DNA of 64,000 bases from Buddleja alternifolia (lineage: Eukaryota > Streptophyta > Magnoliopsida > Lamiales > Scrophulariaceae): the NCBI GenBank assembly GCA_019426215.1, contig CM033405.1:6921001-6985000 (forward strand), written 5' to 3'. A program made the translations under genes and the position numbers. Shown piece after piece: positions 56,468 to 64,000 of the stretch. The notes under the pieces are model-generated. The model did not search any database, was not told where the DNA came from, and worked only from the letters and a program-made list of their open reading frames with translations. The first letter of the stretch is position 1. The number at the start of each line of letters is the position of its first letter.

Positions 56468-57387
56468 TAAGCTACGTACATTAGTTAGAAACAGCGGCGC
56501 ATTCTTAACAAGCATTCGCACGACATGCAAATGGTGCCATATATGGGCTAAATATATTTTGTTTGTTTGTCAACATAAAGCTTGAAGCTTATTACCTATT
56601 TTTAGGGCGAATTTCCGAAGCATGGCCTGCAAATTCCAGAACACTGTATAAGGAGGAAAAAGAAGCAAACTCGAAATATTATTGAGAGTCAATAAAAGAA
56701 ATTTTTGACAGCTATAAGTTCTTGTTCTACATCTCTTCTAATTTAGCAATGAGAAAACTGGTTTCATATATGACATGTGGATTTTTTTTTATTCCAATCA
56801 ATCAATTAATTTGGTCACTGAGTCATGGTCTCACTAGTTGAATTGATTTAAAAAGCTCGAATGATCCAGACTATGATACATTCACATATATTATTAGTAT
56901 GTTACAAATAAATAAATATATGTGTATATGTTATGATATGCTTTTTATATACTAGTAAAATGTGTGCATGTTGCATGTTGTATACAATGTTTGATTTGAT
57001 TTTTTGTATAAAATTGTTTACAGCATAGCAATAGATTATAGACATATATAAATAAAAATAAATTAACTTGACGGCAGTACGATAAAAATTGTAGATTATA
57101 AATTTTATTCTATTCAAGAAATATTTAACTTGATGCTAATCCACAATCAAATATAATATTAATGTTTGACCTTTCACCGAGGATTTTCAGGGGGGTAAAT
57201 GTAATTTTCAATTATAATGGCTTAGATATTTGTTATTTTAATTATAAGAGGATAAGTCTGTGTAATTACCTATTATAGCAATGGGTGTTGGTGTAATTTT
57301 TCCTTTATAAAATTGTGTAATTTCAATTATTTGAAGTGGCTGGCATTCTAGTGGAGTCTCAAGTACTAATCTTTGCAAACATAAATC
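56468..57387. other. Non-coding stretch
   Basis: A 28-codon minus-strand frame near 56480-56565 (HLHVVRMLVKNAPLF) faintly resembles an ankyrin repeat and could be a remnant of an upstream PGG exon. Otherwise AT-rich without features. Confidence 0.3.
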
Positions 57388-57862
57388 TGTTAGAACTTAA
57401 TTTTAACCGGTGAAAACCTTCACCAATCCCATGAACGTTCCTGTTCAATTATTTCCGCGTACTTGAATTAGCCATATCAGATTAATTCTACAGTCTTCGC
57501 TAGTGGTCTTTCAAATTAATACGTAGTCCTTTGAGTTTCTCTTGGAGTTTCTCAATTCTCTTTGAAGATGGGGAATCAGAAGAATAGAACGATACGATAC
57601 GTATGATTTGGAGATCACAACCCTTTTACAATAACTTATTATTATTATTATTTCTAATTTAGCCCATCATAAAAGAGAAAATAAAATAATTGTTTTCTAC
57701 ACATAATATCCCATAAAATTCCATACGTTCTTTAATTGCTTTAAAACCCAAATAACCATATATCTTAATTGATCATATAATCAGGCTCAATTAATATGAT
57801 GACTATTAATAAATGACTTTCACATATTCCCCATATATACATAATGGATTCTAAATCCAACA
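57388..57862 (-). repeat. Copia 2 LTR (3' in element orientation)
   Basis: Runs TGTTAGAACTTAATTTTAAC to CTAAATCCAACA. The microsatellite ATTATTATTATTATT at 57638-57652 is absent from the partner LTR. Confidence 0.9.
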
Positions 57863-57877
57863 ATCTCCCACTTAGGC
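57863..57877 (-). promoter_or_regulatory. Copia 2 polypurine tract
   Basis: Minus strand GCCTAAGTGGGAGAT abuts the LTR. Confidence 0.75.
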
Positions 57878-58309
57878 TATATGTGTCACCTTATTACCAT
57901 GTATTAAATAAATAAGCTTATGAGCACTCCAATTTTATGATCATTACCTTAAGCAATTTTCCAAACAATCCGGTCCATCAATTATACTAACATAGGATCA
58001 AAGCTGCTTTCATCGCATATAATCGTGATAAACCTATCGATGGTCATGTATATTGATATAACCAAATTACATGAATCAAGTACGGATATGTAGCATGAAA
58101 ATTATATGCCATGTGATCCTGGCATGCCTATTTCCAATTGGTCCTCTCTTAAATTGTAGTGAGATCATTTAAACAAGTTTGTAGATAAGTATAAACCATA
58201 AAATTTAATTCTAAAATAACTGAAATATCCATAAACCATAATCCAAATAACCAAAAACAAATGTCCACATTCAAAAGCTAATAAAAGACACAAACTCCTG
58301 CTAAAACTG

Positions 58310-61180
58310 AATATCCTCAAGTGCTACTACACCCATATGAGCAGGGTCCTCATGAAAGACCATGGGTGGTAACCCTTTAGTAAGCAGATCCACAACCATG
58401 GAGTTTGTACCTGTGTGTTCTATAGACATCTGCCCACTCTGAACTCTTTCTTTCACAACTAAGAACTTGATGTCTATATGCTAAGATTTCGTCGAGCTTC
58501 TGTTGTTGTTGGAATGCAACATTGTAGACCTATTATCAGAAAATATCCTAAGTGGTCATTCTATACCATCTAAAATCCATAGTACAGTGATGAAGTTCCT
58601 CAGCCATATTCCATGATTGGATGCCTCATAACATGCTACGAAATTCGCTGCCACGGTGGAAGAGGCTACAAGTGTCTTTTAAGAACTCTTCCATGATATG
58701 GCCCCTCTAGCAACCAGGTAAACTTGACCCGAAGTGGATCTTCTACATCCACGCATCCAGCAAAATCAGAATCAGAATAACCTGTGATCTCCAATTGATC
58801 TGATTTACCTTTGTTCTTTGTAAATACCTTTGTTCTATAAGTGAGCATGTATCCCTTTGTTCATTGTAAATACTGCTTGACTCGCTTGACTGCTTTCCAG
58901 TGATCCATTCCTAGGTTACTTAAATATCTCCCTAACATCCCAACAATGTACGCAATATCTGGATGTATAAATATCTAAGCAGACATTAGATTCCCTATAG
59001 CCGAAGCATAAGGAATCTTCTGCATTTCCTTTATTTCAAAGTCATTCTTGGGGCATCGACTTAAATTAAATATCTTCCTTAGCAATAGGGGTGTCTCCTG
59101 GTTTACAGTCTTGCATGCCGAATCTCTAAAGAAATTTTTCGATATAGCTCTTATGTGATAATCCAAGAATACCTCGAGAGCGATCTCGTTATACTTGGAT
59201 CTTTAATACAAAAGAGGCGTCACCAAGATCTTTCATCTCAAAGTTTTTAGCTAGAAATTTCTTGGTTTCGCAAAACATGCCTATATCATTAGTAACAAAT
59301 AATATATCATCGATATACAAGACTAAAAAGGTATACTTACTCCTACTGAAATTGTGGTACACACAATCATCCGCTATATTCATCTCAAAACCGAATGAGG
59401 TGATGACTTGATGAAACTTTTGATACCATTGACAAGACGCCTGCATAAGCCCATAGATTGATTTATTTAATTTGCAAACCATTTTCTTTGAATCCCCTGA
59501 TACAAAGTTTTCTGGTTGAACCATATAAATCGTCTCGTCAATCTCACCATTTAGAAACGCAGCTTTAACATCCATCTTATGTAGCTCAAGATCCAAATGT
59601 GTCACTAATGTCATTATTGTTCTGGCAGAGTCTTTGGATGAAACAGGAGAGAAAGTTTCTTCATAATTGATGCCTTCTTTCTGTCTAAAGCGCTTAGAAA
59701 CAAGACGTACTTTGTATCTTTTCACATTGCCTTTCGAATCCCTTTTGGTCTTCAATATCCATTTGTCAACCAATAGGTTTCGCACCTTTTGGTAATGGAA
59801 CCAAGTCTCACACGGCCTTGTCCGTCATGGACTTTATTTCTTCATTCATGGCATCAATCCACTTTTGAGAGTTAAATACTTTCCATATCTTGACGTGAGT
59901 TCATTGGATTACTTCCATCACTCCAATGTCAAAATCATGTTCGTAGAGAAACATAATATAATCATTCGAAATTGCATTCCTTCTATCTCTAGTGAATCTC
60001 CTTAATGCCATTGGTTCTGAGGTTGTTGAATTTGTTCTTTTGGAACAACCTGAACAAGTAGTTGATTCATATTATCTTGATCAAAATTTGCTTCTTGAAT
60101 AATGTCAGGTATGGAAGCCTCATCCAGATCATTATCAATAACAACTGGAGGAATATCAACATATTCCTCCTCAAAGACAAAATCATTAGTCCTTTCATCC
60201 CCTACAAACTCAACATCCTCAAAGAACCGGGCATTACCCATCTCGAAAATAGACCTGGTATTGGGATCATAAAACTTGTAGCCCTTGGATCTCTCAGAGT
60301 ATCCATTAAAGTAACAACTGAAACTTATGGAGTCCAGTTTCTTTTCATTTCGCTTGTGGGCCTTGCCTCAGTTGGACATCCCCAAATGTGTAATTGCTTT
60401 AAACTAGGCTTCTGCCTATCCAAAAATCGTTAAGGGTCTTTGTAGTTGCCTTAGTTAGCACTCTATTGAGTATATACACTACTATCTTTAGAGCTTATCC
60501 CCAGAGTGATTCAGGTAAGGTAGAATGACTAATCATACTCCTCACCATGTCCTTAAGCGTTTTGTTTCATCTCTTAGCAACACCACTTATGGTCGGAGAT
60601 CCTGGCATAGTGTACTGTGTAACGATACCGCATTCCTCTAGGAATTTCGCAAATGGACTAGCTGTTGTTCACCTGAACCGTCATATCTACCATATTATTC
60701 ACCACAACGGTCAGATGTAACATTTTTTATTCTTTCGCTTAGTTGATTTTCAACTTCAGCTTTGTAATTTTTGAACACGACTAGTGATTGCAATTTTTCT
60801 TGAATGAGATAAAGATAGCCATATCTTGAATATTCATCTATGAACGTGATGAAATATTGTTGACCATTCCAAGAAGCCGAAGGGAATGGTCCACAAATAT
60901 CTGTGTGAACAAGTTCTCAAACCTCTACTTTCCTGGTGGCATCAAATCTCCTAACATTTGTTCGTTTTCCCTTGATACAGTTAACACATACATCAAAATC
61001 ATTGAATTTAAGGGGATCAAGAATACCATAGGACACAAGTCTCTCTATTCTCCTTTTGAAGATATGACCTAATCGCTTGTGCCACAACGAGGCTGACTTC
61101 TCGTCGATTGATTTATGCTTAACACCTCGAGTACTAACATATAAGGATTCACCGCATGAGGTAATAGTATCTATCACTGG
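58310..61180 (-). pseudogene. Copia 2 pol remnant (GAG-pre-integrase to RNase H)
   Basis: In order on the minus strand: GAG-pre-integrase SLYVSTRGVKHKSIDEKSAS and LWHKRLGHIFKRRIERLVSY..CVNCIKGK (61177-60917); a frameshifted integrase region (60920-60440, where a VERMNRT-type motif is not intact); RT from 59785 (ILKTKRDSKGNVKRYKVRLV, YEETFSPV, MDVKAAFLNGEI, VLYIDDILF); then a PYASAIGNLMSA piece near 58980, GYSDSDFAGCVD near 58770 and a decayed RNase H to about 58310 (ADLLTKGLPP-like). Several stops and frameshifts; dead. Confidence 0.85.
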
Positions 61181-61319
61181 GCTCGAGGCTCGCCCACATA
61201 GATGTCTCTTTCACCATCACTGGGCTCTTGGGAACTCAAGTAACCTTGGATGGATACATTGATGTGAATTGTTGCACCTGAATCTATCCACCATGTGTGT
61301 CCAGATGCCGAAGTTAAAT

Positions 61320-61811
61320 TAACCTCTAAACAAACCAAAGTAAGACGCATACCTTTATCAGCACACCAAGTGTGACAACTGATACATTGCTTCTTTCTAT
61401 GACTGAAGCACCGCAGAAGAAACTACCATCCTGATTTGTTTTCTTTTGTTGCTTCTTCGGTGGTGCTTTATCCATAGTACCGTTATACCTTTTTGAGATA
61501 AGGTTTGCCAAAACTATAACAGATTCAGCCTTTTCATTCTTAGCAAACCTTTTCTTGATATTCTCAAGAAATGTTTTAGCTGTATCCACAGAGACAGTGC
61601 CCCTGAATGTTTTTGGGATAGCACGTTTTATGATCATAAGACTAATGCAATTGGACTTCTCCAACTTTTCCATCTCCCTCTTATCATCAGAGGTACTTTT
61701 ATCAGTGAGATCAGCGGGTTTCCTGACCCTCAATGCAAGGTCTAGATCCATGACCCCGAGAGTGATCAACAGACTCTCTTCCCATTCCTTAATGTTCGTG
61801 CCATTCAGCAA
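61320..61811 (-). pseudogene. Copia 2 gag remnant with internal deletion
   Basis: LNGTNIKEWEESLLITLGVM, LDLALRVRKPADLTDKSTSD, KREMEKLEKSNCISLMIIKR, FRGTVSVDTAKTFLENIKKR and FAKNEKAESV are the usual gag N-terminal half. After LISKRYNGTMDK it jumps to APPKKQQKKTNQDGSFFC, which normally lies about 100 residues later, so the central gag is deleted and the zinc knuckle is broken. Confidence 0.85.
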
Positions 61812-61889
61812 AGGTATGGAATTGATACTATCTAAGATATTTGCATCAGAACCAAAAACTTAACAGAGAACATATAAACAATAAAACAA

Positions 61890-62700
61890 ACTCACATGAG
61901 TACTGAAACATAAAACATATAATATCAAAAAAGGCAAACCCCAACACAAGATACCAGGCACAACTTTAACATTTAGTTTTTGGACAGATTAATTTGTAAG
62001 TAGTATTCTTGGCGTAGTAATCAAGTATTGATGATAAAGCATGTCGAACAATAGATCTTCTTTTGGGCCGATCCATTATTCACATGTAAATCGAATAATC
62101 ACCACAAGTGCATATGTAACCCGCCTAAGTAATAACCTTCCTCTTGGTTGATCAAATACTCGCATGGATTGCACACACAAAAACTTTTAACATTCAAAAT
62201 CGAGTCAATTTCCACAAGAGATGTTACTTTGGTGATATCTTGTTTTAATTAAATCAATTTCAAATGTTATACATCTCTAAAGAGACAATTGAGCTAATAT
62301 TTGAATCCAAATTTTGGCCCAGAGTATACTGCCAACCACTGATCCGTACGGGTAGCGGCGCTCCCAATTTTTTTTTCCTTTGTGAAACCCTAACAGCAAC
62401 GCCTCCATGCAAATTTTTGGAATTTTTTTGCATCTAAAGTCTAAAATCGCAAAATATTCTCAACCCAAATCAATCCTTAACAACATAGATTCATGTCATT
62501 CATCAAAACACGCAAATCATATCATAAATCTTCACGATTCACATGGATTTACTAAAAATAACGAAGAACAACTACAAAAATAGAACCCAAATAGATTTTG
62601 AATTTAATTATACCACGACCGAAGTAATTAAATTCAAGAAACACAAAAATATCATTGAGAAACGAATAATTATAGGATTCGCAATGATTAAACATGATCC
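61890..62700 (-). other. Copia 2 leader, non-coding
   Basis: Between gag and the PBS. No open frame of note. Confidence 0.6.
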
Positions 62701-62712
62701 GCTCTGATACCA
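62701..62712 (-). promoter_or_regulatory. Copia 2 primer-binding site
   Basis: Minus strand TGGTATCAGAGC, a perfect initiator tRNA-Met match. Confidence 0.9.
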
Positions 62713-62715
62713 ATT

Positions 62716-63198
62716 TTTGGAAGTTAATTTAACCGGTGAAAACCTTCATCAATCCCATAAACGTTCATGTTCAATCATAAAGAATCAAAGATTGAAAAGC
62801 AGAAGCGTATCTGAATCAGCCATATCATATTAATTCTTGTGTCTTCTCGGTTGGTCTTCCAAATCAATACGTAGTTCTTTGAGTTTCTATTGAAGTCTCT
62901 CAATTCTCTCTGAAGATGGGGAATCAGAAGAATAGAACGATACGCATGATTTGGGGACCATAACCCTTTTAAAATAACTTATTATTTTCATTTCCAATTT
63001 AGCTCATCATAAAAGAGGAAATAAAATAATTAGTTTCTACACATAATATCCCAAAAAATCTCATGCTTTCCTTAATTGCCTTAAAACCCAAATAACCACA
63101 TATCTTAATTGATCACATAATCAGATTAAATTAATATGATGACTATTAATACATGGCTTTCACATATTGCTTATATATATTGGATTCTAAATCCAACA
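62716..63198 (-). repeat. Copia 2 LTR (5' in element orientation)
   Basis: Diverged partner of 57388-57862; its left edge is damaged (TTGGAAGTT instead of TGTTAGAACTT). Confidence 0.85.
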
Positions 63199-64000
63199 AA
63201 ATCTACTATTTATAATTTTGCGTTTAAATAGGGCTTTCCTTATTGCTCGGATGATTCAGACCTTTTATATAAATTTCTGTCGTGGAAAGTCATTTTGGCG
63301 CTAAAGGAACCACATTTCTATGCAGGTTTAGAATTGAGATGTGGAATAGATATGATAAAAAATTTGTGGTTCTATGCATGTCATTTGAAGGAGGTTGTGG
63401 TGAAGATGGCAGCAACCAAGGAGTTAGCATTTCTCTTGCTGGTTTTGCTGCTTCATCTTATGAATGTCTTACTTATGTGCTAGCAAGTTGTTTCTTTTAC
63501 TAATTTTTTTAAATATTTTTTGGCTCTAGCTAATGGATGCTATTTTCTTCTGTTTCAATGAGCCTGTCGTTCGATTTGGCACGACTTCCATCTGTGGAGT
63601 GATCCACTTAATCACATGAACAATGAGAAAAAATATTACACCGACATTTCCAAGATGATGAGTATGGTTAAAGCTATGGAAAACAAAAGAGTGGGCACTG
63701 CGGAACATAGTAGTCCTTTTCATATGCCATGTATGTTTCATTGTAAAGATGTACATGTTTTTTAAAATTAGATTCACATAGTGTAATTTATTTTACAATT
63801 TCTCCAAACTTAGATTGACTTAACGTTAATTATATCTCCATCTAAGTTCACCCATTGTGAAACTCTGTGTTTATGTTTTTTTTAAAAAAAAACATTGTCT
63901 TTTTTGAGCATTACAATTTTTTTACCTTGTGTCTTTTATAATATCAACTCAAAATTTTATGTATTTTAAATGGTGTTTGTTTTAGAGTTCATTAAAATAT
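63199..64000. other. Non-coding; one tiny hydrophobic open frame
   Basis: 63406-63483 (plus) encodes 25 residues, MAATKELAFLLLVLLLHLMN then VLLMC, which looks like a signal peptide. No mature domain follows within the window. It could be a first exon or chance; nothing else is seen. Confidence 0.3.

Larger units (their letters stand above)
57388..63198 (-). mobile_element. Older Copia retrotransposon with degraded coding region
   Basis: LTRs at 57388-57862 (475 bp) and about 62716-63198 (483 bp) flanked by a 5 bp duplication AAATC (57383-57387, 63199-63203). A PBS TGGTATCAGAGC (minus) and PPT AGTGGGAGAT (minus) are in place. The LTRs show many substitutions and a 30-40 bp indel, so this insertion is clearly older than the one at 52036. 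Confidence 0.9.

Noticed and set aside
56480..56570. Ankyrin exon remnant right of the young Copia
   Set aside because: The 28-codon match is weak, and joining across the Copia target site gives a stop at once. Left as a remark only.
63406..63483. Small secreted peptide gene
   Set aside because: A 25-residue hydrophobic frame with no mature domain or clear splice context is not enough for a gene call.

Overview
The window is AT-rich, repeat-dense nuclear DNA from a flowering plant, probably a dicot. The evidence is plant-type LINE-1 elements with DUF4283 ORF1 proteins, Copia elements primed by initiator tRNA-Met, hAT, CACTA-like and Mutator-like non-autonomous elements, ankyrin-PGG genes, and a first exon that looks like a plant RAD7-type LRR protein. 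I see no bacterial, organellar or viral gene set. No intact host gene is present; every host gene fragment is broken, mostly by transposons.

Layout. 1-3.1 kb: a possible minus-strand promoter, small tandem repeats and a decayed Copia RNase H. 3.19-7.22 kb: a 4,030 bp hAT-type element with clear TIRs and a perfect 8 bp target duplication; almost all its interior is a 20-21 bp TTTTnACACACACTACAC-type satellite that switches strand at the middle. 7.39-8.79 kb: last exon of an ankyrin-PGG gene (minus), split by a 772 bp TIR element. 8.93-15.06 kb: LINE-1 with 16 bp target duplications. 15.1-16.9 kb: small DNA elements. 16.87-22.27 kb: non-coding LTR element (LARD-like) with matching LTRs, PBS, PPT and 5 bp target duplication. 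22.3-35.2 kb: MITEs, ankyrin exons 1 and 2, and a local segmental duplication. 35.4-37.2 kb: Copia gag fragment and a 200 bp triplication. 37.25-39.98 kb: second member of the satellite hAT family, here next to a hAT transposase tail. 39.98-41.31 kb: RAD7-like first exon, ended exactly at the hAT terminus. 42.4-42.7 kb: CACTA-like end. 43.94-48.72 kb: second LINE. 49.16-51.50 kb: another ankyrin-PGG fragment with a fourfold 387 bp tandem amplification. 52.04-56.46 kb: very young gag-less Copia. 57.39-63.20 kb: older Copia.

The most unusual object is the satellite-bearing hAT family. Two copies share the same terminus, a subterminal GACCC array (strictly phased at 11 bp in copy 1), a left satellite arm of about 1.77 kb and a strand switch; one copy lies next to a transposase C-terminus, and one has donated a stop codon to a host gene. 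Other points worth attention: both LINE ORF2s keep their frame over kilobases and are broken almost only by stops that C-to-T or G-to-A transitions can explain; a hairpin-studded tandem array in the LARD; nested 9 bp-TSD MITEs; and microhomology-linked amplification of a PGG exon together with a MITE.

All alignments here were made by eye. Family names rest on remembered motifs, not on searches.
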